DNA of 64,000 nucleotides from Martinezella rhizogenes. Lineage in GTDB: Bacteria > Pseudomonadota > Alphaproteobacteria > Rhizobiales > Rhizobiaceae. The stretch is from NCBI RefSeq assembly GCF_000799715.1, contig NZ_JUHG01000013.1, positions 1,116,001 to 1,180,000 of the forward strand, given 5' to 3'. This document shows, in pieces, positions 1 to 9,600 of this stretch (position 1 is its first letter; the number at the start of each line of letters is the position of its first letter). Under the pieces are notes generated by a model. That model searched no databases. It had not been told where the DNA came from and worked only from the letters and a program-made list of their open reading frames with translations. The translations under genes and the position numbers were made by a program.

Positions 1-153
1 CATGAGAGTACGCATGAGCGTCGTCTTGCCCATGCCGTTATGGCCAAGGATGCCGAGAAACTCGCCCTCCTCCATCGCCATATCCACGCCTGCGAGGATC
101 GGAATCCGTCCGTAGCCGGATCGCAGGTCCTTCACGCTCAGAAGCTGTGTCAT
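1..153 (-). CDS. Branched-chain-family ABC transporter ATP-binding protein (LivF type), 3' end outside window
   Basis: Only the first 51 codons are in the window. The reading begins MTQLLSVKDLRSGYGRIPIL and reaches the Walker A motif GHNGMGKTT at about residues 36-44, as in the second ATPase of the LIV/urea/amide transporter family (LivF/UrtE). Its ATG overlaps the TGA of the preceding LivG-type gene by four bases (ATGA, 150-153), so it is the distal gene of the minus-strand transporter operon. The protein would energise uptake from the cytoplasmic face of the membrane. The substrate is unknown; the binding protein of the operon suggests a urea or short amide type ligand. Confidence 0.85.
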   Translation of the reverse strand, partial: MTQLLSVKDLRSGYGRIPILAGVDMAMEEGEFLGILGHNGMGKTTLMRTLM

Positions 154-878
154 GCGACCACCTTCTTTCCGAGGTAGATGTCCCGAACCCTCTGATCGGC
201 GAGCACGCGGTCGATCGTGTCTTCCACCAGCACCTTGCCCTGGTGAAAGACTGTGACCTTCTTGGCGATCAGCTTGATAAACGCCATATCGTGCTCGACG
301 ACGATAATGGCGCGCGACTGGTTGATGTCGCGGATAATCTCCGCTGTTCTCAGCGTCTCCTCGTCGGTCATGCCGGCGGCGGGTTCATCGAGCAAAATGA
401 GATCCGGCTCGGCGGCAAGCACCATGCCGATCTCGACCCATTGGCGTTGGCCGTGCGACAGCGTCGCAACGACCCTGTCGGCGAAGTCGCTCAACCGGAT
501 CAGGGACAGCACGCTCTCCACCATCGGCGCGAGCCCCCTCGGGGTCGCTTTTCGGCGGGCCGCCATCCAGATGTTTTCGCGAACGCTCAACCCGTTGAAG
601 ACGCTTGGAACCTGCGTCTTGATGCCGATCCCCATACGGGCGATCTCGTGCGGGAGCTTTCCCGCGATTGGCTGGCCCCGGAAGGCGATCGTCCCCGATG
701 TCGGCGTCTGCTGGCCGGTGAGCGACTTGAAGAAGGTGCTCTTTCCGGCTCCATTCGGGCCGATCAGGCAGCGTAGTTCCATCTCGTCCAGCGTAAAGTT
801 GATGTCGTCATTGGCGACGACGCCGCCGAAGCGCATGGTCAGATGTTCGGTCTTGAGAAGCAAAGTGGGCTCGGGCAT
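150..878 (-). CDS. Branched-chain-family ABC transporter ATP-binding protein (LivG type)
   Basis: 242 residues, the normal length for LivG/UrtD ATPases. Walker A is GPNGAGKST near residues 40-48, the signature region is LSHGQRQWVEIG, Walker B is LILLDEPAAGMT, and the switch histidine is in VEHDM. AGMT after Walker B and the C-terminal YLG are typical of the LivG subgroup. It lies one base downstream of the LivM-type permease and overlaps the LivF-type gene. It is one of the two ATPases of the amide/urea-like uptake system. Family assignment is firm; the substrate is inferred only from the linked binding protein. Confidence 0.92.
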   Translation of the reverse strand: MPEPTLLLKTEHLTMRFGGVVANDDINFTLDEMELRCLIGPNGAGKSTFFKSLTGQQTPTSGTIAFRGQPIAGKLPHEIARMGIGIKTQVPSVFNGLSVRENIWMAARRKATPRGLAPMVESVLSLIRLSDFADRVVATLSHGQRQWVEIGMVLAAEPDLILLDEPAAGMTDEETLRTAEIIRDINQSRAIIVVEHDMAFIKLIAKKVTVFHQGKVLVEDTIDRVLADQRVRDIYLGKKVVA

Positions 879-879
879 G

Positions 880-1932
880 TCACTTGGCTCCCACAGGCTG
901 GACGGAGGGTTCCTGAGCTGGATTGGCCGATCTCGGCTCGATCTTGGGGACGAGCCGCAGCAGAAGATCGCGGACGGTCGGCACCAACCCCTTGGGCAGC
1001 AGCAGGACGAAGAAAATGAGAACGGCGCCCAGCACGAGGTTCGAATTCAGGGTCTGCTGCGAGCCGATGGCGGCGACGGCGTATTCGATCAATATGCAGC
1101 CGATGATAGGGCCAAGCAGAGTGCCAAGACCGCCGATGGTGATCCAGATGATGATCTCGGCCGACAGCGACAGGCTGAAGATCGTCGGGCCGACGAAGGC
1201 ACCCCAATTGACATAGAGAGCACCCGCCAATCCGGCGACCGCACCGCCGATCACGAAGGTCACCAGCTTGATCAGCCGTGGGTCGTAGCCCAGCAGGGAA
1301 GCACGCACCTCGTTTTCCCGGACGGCGACGACGACGCGGCCGAACGGGCTCGCCAGAATGAGCCGCAGCAGAAGATAGACGGCTATGAGCGCGCCGCCCG
1401 TCACCCACCATGACTGCTCCGGCGACAGCGGGCTTGAGGGGTCAAAGGGCATGTTGAAGGTCGGCACCGCCGGGATGCCGTTAAAGCCGCCGAGCATCGC
1501 CGTGCCGATGTGATATTCGTCCCCCGAGGTCGAATTGATGACATTGAATAGGATCAGCGTCACCGTCAGGGTGATGACCCCGAGATAGACATCGGAAATC
1601 CGCCCGTAGAAGACGAAGTAGCCGAGCAGCGCCGAAAATACGGCTGGAATGAACACCGCCAGCATGATGCCTTGCGTGGAATCCTGGAAGTTGATGGCGG
1701 AGATCGCATAGGCATATCCGCCGAGACCGAAGAAGGCCGTCTGTCCAAAGGACAGGATGCCGCCGAAACCCCAGATGAAGGCAAGGCTGAGCGACAGCAC
1801 CGCCATGGCGGCAAACAGCGTGAACTGCATCAATGTGAAGAGTTCTAGCTGGCCGGGCGCGATGGCGACGGCGACAATGGCGACGAGAACGGCCAGGGTC
1901 TGGGCAATCAGGCGAAGACGTCGCGTCATCAC
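880..1932 (-). CDS. Branched-chain-family ABC transporter permease (LivM type)
   Basis: 350 residues with about ten hydrophobic segments. The conserved LivM core GFGGILSFGQTAFFGLGGYAY is near residues 55-75 (given here only as the family hallmark) and the permease coupling region near residues 200-260 includes ENEVRASLLGYD. The C-terminal tail after about residue 330 is hydrophilic. The ATG overlaps the stop of the LivH-type gene by four bases (1929-1932), indicating translational coupling. It forms the transmembrane channel with the LivH-type protein. Confidence 0.92.
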   Translation of the reverse strand: MMTRRLRLIAQTLAVLVAIVAVAIAPGQLELFTLMQFTLFAAMAVLSLSLAFIWGFGGILSFGQTAFFGLGGYAYAISAINFQDSTQGIMLAVFIPAVFSALLGYFVFYGRISDVYLGVITLTVTLILFNVINSTSGDEYHIGTAMLGGFNGIPAVPTFNMPFDPSSPLSPEQSWWVTGGALIAVYLLLRLILASPFGRVVVAVRENEVRASLLGYDPRLIKLVTFVIGGAVAGLAGALYVNWGAFVGPTIFSLSLSAEIIIWITIGGLGTLLGPIIGCILIEYAVAAIGSQQTLNSNLVLGAVLIFFVLLLPKGLVPTVRDLLLRLVPKIEPRSANPAQEPSVQPVGAK

Positions 1933-2795
1933 AGGTTCCCCTTGAAAAAGCGCCCGGAAATACCCTGGGGCAACAGCCGGATCAGGACGATGGCGGAGGT
2001 GAAGACGATGACTTCGCCATAGACGGGGGTTGTGAGATAGGCGCCGATCTGGTTGATGGTGCCGAACAAGGTCGCCGCCGAAAGCGTCCCGGACAGGATT
2101 GCGGCGCCGCCGCCGACAACCGTGATGAAGGCCTTGGCGACATAGGCCCCGCCCATGACCGGCGTGACGCCTGACACCGGCGCCAGCAGGCCGCCGGCGA
2201 GGCCAGTAATGGCCGCTCCGGCCGCAAAGGTTGTCATGTAGACGCGGGCTGGATTGACCCCGAGCGTGTTGGCCATAGCCGGGTTCTGCATGGTGGCGCG
2301 CGCGATCAGGCCGAACCTTGTGTAGCGCATGACGGCGTAGACCAGCGCCATCATGATGATCGCCATCGCCAGCAGGAACAGCGTGTAATAGCTCGACCGG
2401 TAGGCGCCGATGGAAAATCCGCCGAGCGGCGTCGGCACGCCCTGGATGGTGTTACCGAAGATCGTGGTGACGATGCCGATGATCAGCAGGCTCAGTCCCC
2501 AGGTCGCCAGCATGGAATCGACCAGCCGACCATAGAGGAAGCGGATCAGGCAGCGCTCGACGACCAGCCCAACCAGCCCGACGAAAAGCGGTGCTACGAC
2601 CAGCATCGCGATCCAGATATTGACCCCCGCATTGGCGGAAATAACCGTGGCATAGGCACCGAGCATGATGAACTCGCCATGCGCCAGATTGATGATCTTC
2701 ATCATCCCGAAGATGATCGCCAATCCCAGGCACAGGAGGAACAGAGAGGCCGTGCCGTTGATGACGTCGAGCGCCACTATGATGTAGATGTCCAA
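1929..2795 (-). CDS. Branched-chain-family ABC transporter permease (LivH type)
   Basis: 288 residues, very hydrophobic. It contains the LivH hallmark IINLAHGEFIMLGAY near residues 34-48 and the coupling segment with ATMQNPAMANTLGVN near residues 165-180. The start is supported by AAGGAG upstream on the minus strand. It is shorter than a typical UrtB, so a general amide or amino acid type is as likely as a true urea transporter. It lies 67 bases downstream of the binding-protein gene in the same operon. Confidence 0.92.
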   Translation of the reverse strand: MDIYIIVALDVINGTASLFLLCLGLAIIFGMMKIINLAHGEFIMLGAYATVISANAGVNIWIAMLVVAPLFVGLVGLVVERCLIRFLYGRLVDSMLATWGLSLLIIGIVTTIFGNTIQGVPTPLGGFSIGAYRSSYYTLFLLAMAIIMMALVYAVMRYTRFGLIARATMQNPAMANTLGVNPARVYMTTFAAGAAITGLAGGLLAPVSGVTPVMGGAYVAKAFITVVGGGAAILSGTLSAATLFGTINQIGAYLTTPVYGEVIVFTSAIVLIRLLPQGISGRFFKGNL

Positions 2796-2862
2796 AATCG
2801 AGCTCCTTTCTCGCGAAGACTGCGGATCGCGCAGACGCTGCCGCGCAATCCGCCGGCGGGCT

Positions 2863-4101
2863 TTAGAAGCTGATGACGTATTGCTTGTTGTCGGCCGGGT
2901 TTTTCACCAGATCGCAGACGCTGGCGGTGTCGAGCGGCTTGACGTCCGGGAAGCTCTCGAGAACGCTCCACTTGCGATCCTTGACCTCGGCGAGGAAGGC
3001 GTTGCGTGTGGTGTGATGGGTCGCGTGATCAAGGGTAGCGGTGCCGGTCGGTCCGGCGAAGGAGAGGCCGGACTCCAACGCGTCGACGACCTTGGCGCGG
3101 TCGATGCTGCCGGCCTTGCGCACGCCTTCGGCCCAGAGCTGCGCCCCTTCATAGGTGGCCGCGGCAAGCTCGCTGATATAGGGCGTATCCGGATGGGCCT
3201 TCTTGATCTTCTCGACGAAGCTTTTGCTGGCGGGGGTATCGAGTTCCTCGAAATAGCCGTAGGCGCCCAGGATATTCTCGCTTTCCGCCGCATCCAGCGT
3301 CGTCGGCTCGTTGACGAGACCGAAAGTGGTGGAGGCGATCGGGATTTGTCCCTTCATCCCCGCCGAGGTCCACTGCCGATAAAAGGCGGTGTGGTTGCCG
3401 CCCACGAGAGCCGACAGGATGAGATCGGGCTTGGCCGCCTGGATCTTGGAAATGGTCGGGCCGAAATTGGTGACGTCGAGCGGGAAGAAATCGGTCGATA
3501 CGACTTCGCCGCCATTATCCTTGACATATTTGGTCATCCACTTGGCGGTGATCTGACCGTAATTATAGTCGGCGGCGATGATATAGACCTTCTTGCCGGC
3601 CTTCTTCATGGCTGCGGGCACCAGTTTTTCAACGGTCTGCGCCGGTGTCGTGCCCGTGCAGAACGTATTGCGGTCGCAGACGCCACCCTCATAAAGCACA
3701 TTGTAGAAATAGAGCACCTTGAAGCGGTCGAAGGTCGGACGCACGGCTTCGCGCGACGCCGAGGTGATCCCGCCGTGGACAACCGCAACCTTGTCCTTCA
3801 GGGCCAACTGCTGGGCATATTGCGAATACATCTGGATGTTCGATTGCGTGTCGTAATGCACGATCTTGACCGGCCGGCCAATAAGGCCCCCTGCCGCGTT
3901 GATCTCATCGGCCGCCAGTTGAAGCGCATGCACCATCGGTACGCCGGATGCAGCGATCGGGCCGGACTGATCGTGCAGGCTGCCGATCAGGATGGGATTG
4001 TCCGCGCCAAGAGCCGAATGACGGAGGATCATGGGGGCTGCGAGGAGCGTGGCGGAGGCGAGCGCGGAGCGATGCAGGAAGCGGCGGCGAGACAGGTGCA
4101 T
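2863..4101 (-). CDS. Periplasmic substrate-binding protein, urea/short-chain amide type (UrtA/FmdD/AmiC-like)
   Basis: 412 residues. The N-terminus MHLSRRRFLHRSALASATLL has a twin-arginine motif followed by a hydrophobic stretch and a cleavage region near ALGADN, so export by Tat is likely. The mature part starts PILIGSLHDQSGPIA and matches type I periplasmic binding proteins for urea, formamide and acetamide (HYDTQSN, YNYGQ, LAAATYEGAQLWAEGVRKAG). It precedes both permease genes and follows the AmiC-like gene by 68 bases. The substrate is inferred from family resemblance only; no amidase or urease gene is present in the window to confirm it. Confidence 0.87.
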   Translation of the reverse strand: MHLSRRRFLHRSALASATLLAAPMILRHSALGADNPILIGSLHDQSGPIAASGVPMVHALQLAADEINAAGGLIGRPVKIVHYDTQSNIQMYSQYAQQLALKDKVAVVHGGITSASREAVRPTFDRFKVLYFYNVLYEGGVCDRNTFCTGTTPAQTVEKLVPAAMKKAGKKVYIIAADYNYGQITAKWMTKYVKDNGGEVVSTDFFPLDVTNFGPTISKIQAAKPDLILSALVGGNHTAFYRQWTSAGMKGQIPIASTTFGLVNEPTTLDAAESENILGAYGYFEELDTPASKSFVEKIKKAHPDTPYISELAAATYEGAQLWAEGVRKAGSIDRAKVVDALESGLSFAGPTGTATLDHATHHTTRNAFLAEVKDRKWSVLESFPDVKPLDTASVCDLVKNPADNKQYVISF

Positions 4102-4169
4102 TGAAGAGTTCCCCTTGTTGCTTATGGCGGGGATACTTAAATCCGCAATATTTGAAAAATCAAGTTATT

Positions 4170-5219
4170 TTATGCGCTGGCGAGAATCTTGAAATCGTAG
4201 CCGTCCAGACGCGCGACATGCACGGGATGGCGTCCGCCGACCACCGCCTGAGGCTCACTGCCGCGAGCGGTGCGTTGCTGCAGGATGCGGCCATAGAGGC
4301 GTCCAAGCTGTCTGGTATCGAAGCTGCCAGCCTCTTCGACAAGGGCGGCTAGGGAATAGACGCCTTCGTAGCAGGATTGCCCGAAGGCATTGGCAGGCGG
4401 CGGATTTTCGCCATAAGCCATGTGATAGCGCTCCAGGAAAGCGCCATTGTTGCGAGACCGGATTGATGAAAAATAGGCCGAACTGGCGTAGAGATTTTCC
4501 GTCTCGTGCGGCGCAAGGCCATAGACGATCGTCTCGTCGATCGCCGAGGTGAAGCGCAAGACGCTGGAACTCAGGCCCGCCGCGCAAAAGGCCCGGTTGA
4601 ACACAATGGCGTCGGAGCCGAGGAAATAGGGCAGGATAACATCCGAGCGTGTCGTCTTGATGCGATCCAGGATTTCATCATAGTCGAGCACGCCGACGGG
4701 GACAAAAGCCTCTCCTGTGACGATGCCGCCGGCGCGATGAATAAGCTTCCGCGCGATGGAGAGGCTCGATCGCGGCCAGACGTAATCATTGCCGCAGAGA
4801 AAATAGCGGCGAGCGCCCGTCTTTTCCGAAAGCCAGTTAATCGCTGGCGCCAGGAGCTCGTCAGCCGTTTCTCCGGTGGTCATGACCTGCCGCTCCGGCG
4901 CAAAGCCTTCGAATTGCGGGGTATAGACAAACGGCACCGTGTCATTGGCCGCCGCGGCGACGGCTTCGCGCGCGTAGCTCGGCAGCATGCCGATGATTCC
5001 ATGAATGCCATCGAAGCAGATCGCGTCCGCCGCCGCGCGGCCGGCGGTCTTGCTCGTCGGCCCGGCATCGATAACCAAAAGCTCGACGGGCCGACGCAAG
5101 ATCCCGCTCGCACGATTGATTTCGTCAACCGCCAGACGGCCGCAAGCCTCGGCAGACGGTGCCCATAATCCCGCCGAACCACTTTGAGGAGTGAGCAGAC
5201 CAAGCCGAATCGTGAACAA
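4170..5219 (-). CDS. AmiC-like cytosolic amide-sensing binding protein
   Basis: 349 residues starting MFTIRLGLLTPQSGSAGLW with no signal peptide, unlike the neighbouring binding protein. It keeps features of Pseudomonas AmiC, the amide sensor that restrains the antiterminator AmiR: CGNDYVWPRSS corresponds to the GSDYIYPRESN region, and AYFSSI and the EGVYSLAALVEEAG segment are also present. It is the first gene of the transporter operon. No AmiR (ANTAR) gene is visible nearby; the closest regulator is the divergent MarR gene. It could be an intracellular sensor acting with an unlinked partner, or an accessory binding protein that lost its signal sequence. Confidence 0.78.
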   Translation of the reverse strand: MFTIRLGLLTPQSGSAGLWAPSAEACGRLAVDEINRASGILRRPVELLVIDAGPTSKTAGRAAADAICFDGIHGIIGMLPSYAREAVAAAANDTVPFVYTPQFEGFAPERQVMTTGETADELLAPAINWLSEKTGARRYFLCGNDYVWPRSSLSIARKLIHRAGGIVTGEAFVPVGVLDYDEILDRIKTTRSDVILPYFLGSDAIVFNRAFCAAGLSSSVLRFTSAIDETIVYGLAPHETENLYASSAYFSSIRSRNNGAFLERYHMAYGENPPPANAFGQSCYEGVYSLAALVEEAGSFDTRQLGRLYGRILQQRTARGSEPQAVVGGRHPVHVARLDGYDFKILASA

Positions 5220-5432
5220 GACCGTTGCCTTTCATCTTCGTCGCTTCGCCAGGGATTTACGAAAGCAGGAAATGTGCCAACCCTTCTCGGCCGCCTGTTT
5301 GCACCCGTCGGACGGCCATAGACCGCCGCAAGCCGCCAGATTCAGACCCTCGAGAGGCGCCGACGGCGATTGTGCACAAAAAACGACAGGGCCGGATGCT
5401 CAGTTGTTAAGCATATTAGCCCAATCGCCGGC

Positions 5433-5461
5433 TTGATCATTTGAGTTTGAAAATTTATATG
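5433..5461 (+). promoter_or_regulatory. Sigma-70 type promoter of the MarR gene at 5488
   Basis: TTGATC (5433-5438), a 17-base spacer and TATATG (5456-5461). The start codon lies 26 bases downstream. The surrounding 5430-5490 is distinctly A+T-rich compared with the flanking genes. Confidence 0.5.
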
Positions 5462-5487
5462 GAAAGGAAAATATTGAAAATGAATAT

Positions 5488-5919
5488 ATGCACGCGAGGA
5501 TCAACCAAGTGCAACTGACGCGCCTCATATGCGGCGTCAACCGCAAGCTCGAGCAGGCCATGGAGGCACACCTGAGACCGGTTGGGCTATCCATCGAACA
5601 ATACAGGGTCCTGGAAGCGCTCGACGAACATGACGGCATGTCGATGGGAGAGCTGGCAGCCAGGGTCTTCGTCGATTCACCGACCCTGACCAAGATCATC
5701 GACAAGATGGTTGCGTCTTCCGACGTCTATCGCGCTCCCGACGCCAAGGACCGGCGCAAGGTCCTTATCTTCCGCTCGAGCAAGGGCCGGGAAATCTTCC
5801 TGACACTACAGGGCCTCAGCACGAAGGCTCAGCAAGACGTGATGAACATATTGGGCCACAAGGAAGCAGCCGATCTTTCCAATCTGCTTTCCGAGGTTTT
5901 CCAAAAGCTGGACCAATAG
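5488..5919 (+). CDS. MarR family transcriptional regulator
   Basis: 143 residues with a winged-helix core: MSMGELAARVFVDSPTLTKIIDKM is the recognition region (about residues 51-74) and APDAKDRRKVLIF the wing with the DxRR motif. It diverges from the AmiC-like/transporter operon and precedes nicA, so it could control either side. It lacks the close resemblance to the other two MarR proteins in the window, and no copy of the nicotinate-type palindrome is seen at its own promoter. The start at 5488 is the only in-frame ATG before the conserved region; GGAAAGG is rather far upstream. Confidence 0.85.
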   Translation: MHARINQVQLTRLICGVNRKLEQAMEAHLRPVGLSIEQYRVLEALDEHDGMSMGELAARVFVDSPTLTKIIDKMVASSDVYRAPDAKDRRKVLIFRSSKGREIFLTLQGLSTKAQQDVMNILGHKEAADLSNLLSEVFQKLDQ

Positions 5920-5976
5920 GCGTTGCACGCCGAAAATACCGTGATGTCATCATAAATAGTTTTCAAGCTCTGCCCA

Positions 5977-6005
5977 TTGACAGATAGCCGTCCCGCGGCA
6001 ATCAT
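5977..6005 (+). promoter_or_regulatory. Promoter of nicAB
   Basis: A perfect -35 TTGACA (5977-5982), a 17-base spacer and AATCAT (6000-6005) as a 4/6 -10. The palindrome at 6003-6020 overlaps the -10 and the predicted start site, which is a classic repressor arrangement. Confidence 0.6.
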
Positions 6006-6020
6006 TCGTATACAAACGAA
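6003..6020 (+). promoter_or_regulatory. MarR-type operator of nicAB (palindrome copy 1)
   Basis: CATTCGTATACAAACGAA, with arms TTCGT and ACGAA around a 6-base centre. It matches the copies at 11954-11971, 15706-15723 and (inverted) 11134-11155. It lies about 140 bases upstream of the nicA start, so the message has a substantial 5' leader. NicR and BpsR, MarR proteins of other nicotinate clusters, repress by binding such palindromes and release on 6-hydroxynicotinate; that this operator works likewise is inference. Confidence 0.75.
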
Positions 6021-6156
6021 GGGCGATTAAGACCCTTGGGAACAGAGTGATGACTATCTTGACAAAGCGCGGCGGCGACTGCTCGGTTTCGCATGGCGTC
6101 TTGCAATTACGAGGGATGACGATCCGTTCCATCGCCGTTGTGACAAGAAGGGAGCC

Positions 6157-6666
6157 GTGTTGAAGACTCGTCCGATCGCTCTCGACGTCAATGGGCGCCG
6201 CCACACGCTCGATCTGCCTCCCGAAACGCCCCTTCTCTACATCCTGCGCAACGATCTCGGTCTCAACGGGCCGAAATTCGGATGCGGTCTCGGCGAATGC
6301 GGTGCCTGCGCCGTGCTGATCGGCAAGCGTGCCGTGCGCGCCTGCACGATATCGGCTGCCGCCGCCGAAGGACGCGCCATCGTCACTCTCGAGGGTCTCG
6401 GCACAGAAGATAGACTGCATCCGGTGCAGCAGGCCTTCATCGAGAAACAGGCCGCGCAATGCGGTTATTGTCTGAACGGTATGATCATCGCGACGACAGC
6501 ACTGCTTCTCCGTAACGCGCAGCCGGACGAGACCGCCATTCGCGCAGCCCTCAGCCGCCATCTCTGTCGCTGCGGCACGCATATCGAGATCCTCGCCGCC
6601 GCCCGCCGCGCCAGCGAACTGATGGCCGCCCTTCCCTCCTCGGCAATCGCGGAGGATGCGCCATGA
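6157..6666 (+). CDS. nicA: Nicotinate dehydrogenase (hydroxylase) small subunit, 2x[2Fe-2S]
   Basis: 169 residues. The plant-type ferredoxin cysteines are C43, C48, C51 and C63 (motif CGLGECGAC). The second cluster is C102-x2-C105 (CGYC) with C137-x-C139 (CRCG). This is the small iron-sulfur subunit of xanthine-dehydrogenase-family hydroxylases. Its fused-cytochrome partner downstream identifies it as NicA of the NicAB nicotinate hydroxylase (nicotinate to 6-hydroxynicotinate). The start may be GTG 6157 or, better spaced from GGGAG at 6150-6154, TTG 6160. It overlaps nicB by four bases. Confidence 0.88.
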   Translation: MLKTRPIALDVNGRRHTLDLPPETPLLYILRNDLGLNGPKFGCGLGECGACAVLIGKRAVRACTISAAAAEGRAIVTLEGLGTEDRLHPVQQAFIEKQAAQCGYCLNGMIIATTALLLRNAQPDETAIRAALSRHLCRCGTHIEILAAARRASELMAALPSSAIAEDAP

Positions 6667-9600
6667 CCGCGCCGCAAGAGACGCCCCGCGCCCGCTATCT
6701 CGAAGCGGATGAAATCCTGCTGGTGGTCAAACCCGGCGACACACCCCAGCCTGACATCTTCCTCGCCCTTCATCCCGACGGGACCGCCAGCGCCTTCAAT
6801 GGCCATGTCGATCTTGGCACCGGCATCAGAACGGCCTTGGCGCAAATCGTCGCCGAAGAGCTCGACTTGCCTTTTGAGCGGGTCCGGATGGTCCTGGGCA
6901 GCACCACGGCAGCGCCCGATCAGGGTGCGACGATCGCCAGCGAAACCATTCAGGTGACGGCGATCCCGTTGCGCCAGGCTGCGGCAACGGCGCGGCGCTG
7001 GCTTCTCGAACAAGCCGCCCTTCAGCATGGCGTCACGCCACAAGCGCTCTCGATCGAAGAAGGCATCATTCAGCCGACTGCATCGGCCAACTGGTCGATC
7101 ACTTTCGGCGAGCTGATTGCCGGGCGCCACGAGCGGATCGCCATCGACGTTACCGCGCCGATAAAGCCGGTCGAGAACTACAGGATCGTCGGCAAGCCGC
7201 AGCCGCGCAACGACATCGCCGCCAAGGCAACGGGGCAATGGACCTATGTGCATGATGTCCGCGTGCCGGACATGCTGCATGGCCGCGTCGTCCGCCCGTC
7301 CTATGTCGGCTTCGACCATGGCCCGCATGTCGGCCATAGCTTGATCTCCGTCAACGAGGCCTCGATCGCCGATATCCCCGGTTTGGTCGGGGTGGTGGCG
7401 ATCGGCGATTTCGTCGGCGTTGTCGCCACGCGCGAAGAAAACGCGGCGGAGGCTGCACGCCGGCTCGAAGTCATATGGCGCGATCCGCCGCTATTGCCCG
7501 ACCTCAATAATCCGGAACAGGCGCTACGCGATAACCCTGCCACGAAGCGCATTCTTGCCGATCAGGGTGATGTCGAACGCGCGCTCGAAGGCGCGTCGCC
7601 GCGTTTCGACCGCAGCTACGTCTGGCCCTATCAGATGCACGGCTCCATCGGCCCATCCTGCGCCGTCGCCGATTGGCGCCCAGAGCGGCTGATCGTCTGG
7701 TCGGGCACGCAAAACCCCTATCCGATGCGCCGCGATCTGGCGCTTCTTCTCGACATGCCGGAAGAGGCAGTTCTCGTCGAGCGGCTGGAGGCTGCCGGCT
7801 GCTACGGGCGCAATTGCGCCGACGACGTGACAGCCGACGCCGCCCTTTTGTCGCGCGCGGTCGGTCGGCCCGTGCGCGTGCAGCTCACCCGCGAACAGGA
7901 ACATGGCTGGGAGCCGAAGGGGGCCGCGCAGGTGATCGACGTGCGCGGCGGGCTCGATCTCGAAGGCGGGCCGGCGGCTTACGATTTCGAGACACGCTAT
8001 CCGTCGAACCTCTCGCCAACGCTTGCCCTGATCCTGACTGGTAAAGTCTCGAACGTTACAGCAACATCGGATATGGGCGATCGAACGGCGATCCCGCCCT
8101 ATGCCTTCAGCAATATGCGTATCGCCGTGCAGGACATGCCGCCGATCGCGCGGGCCTCGTGGTTTCGCGGCGTCTCGGCCATGCCGAACAGTTTTGCGCA
8201 TGAAAGCTACATCGACGAACTCGCTTTCGCGGCCAAGGTCGATCCGGTCGAATACAGGCTGCGCTATCTGAAGGATCCAAGGGCGGTCGACCTGGTCCAT
8301 GCCGTGACCGAACGCGCCGGCTGGACGCCGCGCACTGAGCCGGGAACGATGGGCGGCGAAGGCGACCTGCTCTATGGCCGGGGCTTTGCCTATGCGCTCT
8401 ATGTCCACGGCAAGTTCCCGGGAACGCCGGCCGCCTGGTCGGCCTGGGTCGCCGATGTCGCCGTCAACCGCAAGACCGGCGAAATCGCGGTCACACGCGT
8501 CACCGTCGGCCAGGATTCCGGCATGATGATCAATCCGGATGGCGTGCGCCACCAGATCCACGGCAATGTCATCCAGTCCACCAGCCGCGTACTGAAGGAG
8601 AAGGTGGATTTCTCCAGCACCGCCGTCGAAAGCGCCGAATGGGGCGGCTACCCGATCATCACCTTTCCAGAAGTGCCTGAGATCGACGTGCTGATGCTCT
8701 TGCGCCAGGACGAAGAGCCGCGCGGCGCCGGCGAATCCGCCTCGGTGCCATCGGCTGCCGCCATCGTCAACGCGGTTTTCGATGCCACCGGCATCCGGTT
8801 CCGCGAACTGCCGCTGACACCGGAACGCGTGCTCGCCGCCCTTGGGGAAACACATCCAACACTCGCTTTATCGGCGCCAGCCAAGAAGCCGTGGCGGCGG
8901 AGAGGGTCGATGTTCGCGGGGGCTGGTGGCATCGTCGCGGGCGTATTGGCCGGCGGTATTCTTGCAGCCTCGCCCTGGCGCGGCGCATACCCGGAGATCA
9001 CACGGCCGGACCCCGGCACCTACAGCGCCGCCACGATCGAGCGTGGACGCTTGGCGGCAGCAGCCGGCGCCTGCAATGTCTGTCACACCGGAGCAGATGG
9101 AACGCCCTTTGCCGGAGGCCGCGCCTTCGAGACACCATTCGGCGTGGTCCATGCCACTAACATCACCCCCGACGCCGAAAACGGCATCGGTGCCTGGTCC
9201 TACCCGGCCTTCGAGCGGGCAATGCGACAGGGCGTGCGCCGGGATGGAAAACATCTCTACCCGGTCCATCCCTATCCGTCTTTTGCCGGTGCCACCGATG
9301 CCGATCTTCAGGCGCTCTACGCCTTCCTGATGACGCAGGCGCCTTCTGCCACGAAGACCGAGGCCAACGCCTTGCGCTTTCCCTTCAACATCCGGCCATT
9401 GCTGGCCGGCTGGAACATGCTTTTTGCGGGCGGGCGGACGGTGCCGACAGATGCAACGAAGGGTGACGCCTGGAACCGAGGCGCCTATCTCGTCGAGACG
9501 CTCGGCCATTGCGGCGCCTGCCATACGCCGCGCAATGCGCTCGGCGCGGAAAAGAAGGGCGACTTCCATCTTGCAGGTGGCCTCGCGGACGGCTGGGATG

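Noticed and set aside
2788..4104. A 438-codon plus-strand frame opposite the urea/amide binding-protein gene
   Set aside because: The minus-strand protein has a Tat signal and clear family motifs; the plus-strand frame has no ribosome site or recognisable domain.
7524..8855. A 443-codon minus-strand frame inside nicB
   Set aside because: nicB is continuous and motif-complete on the other strand.
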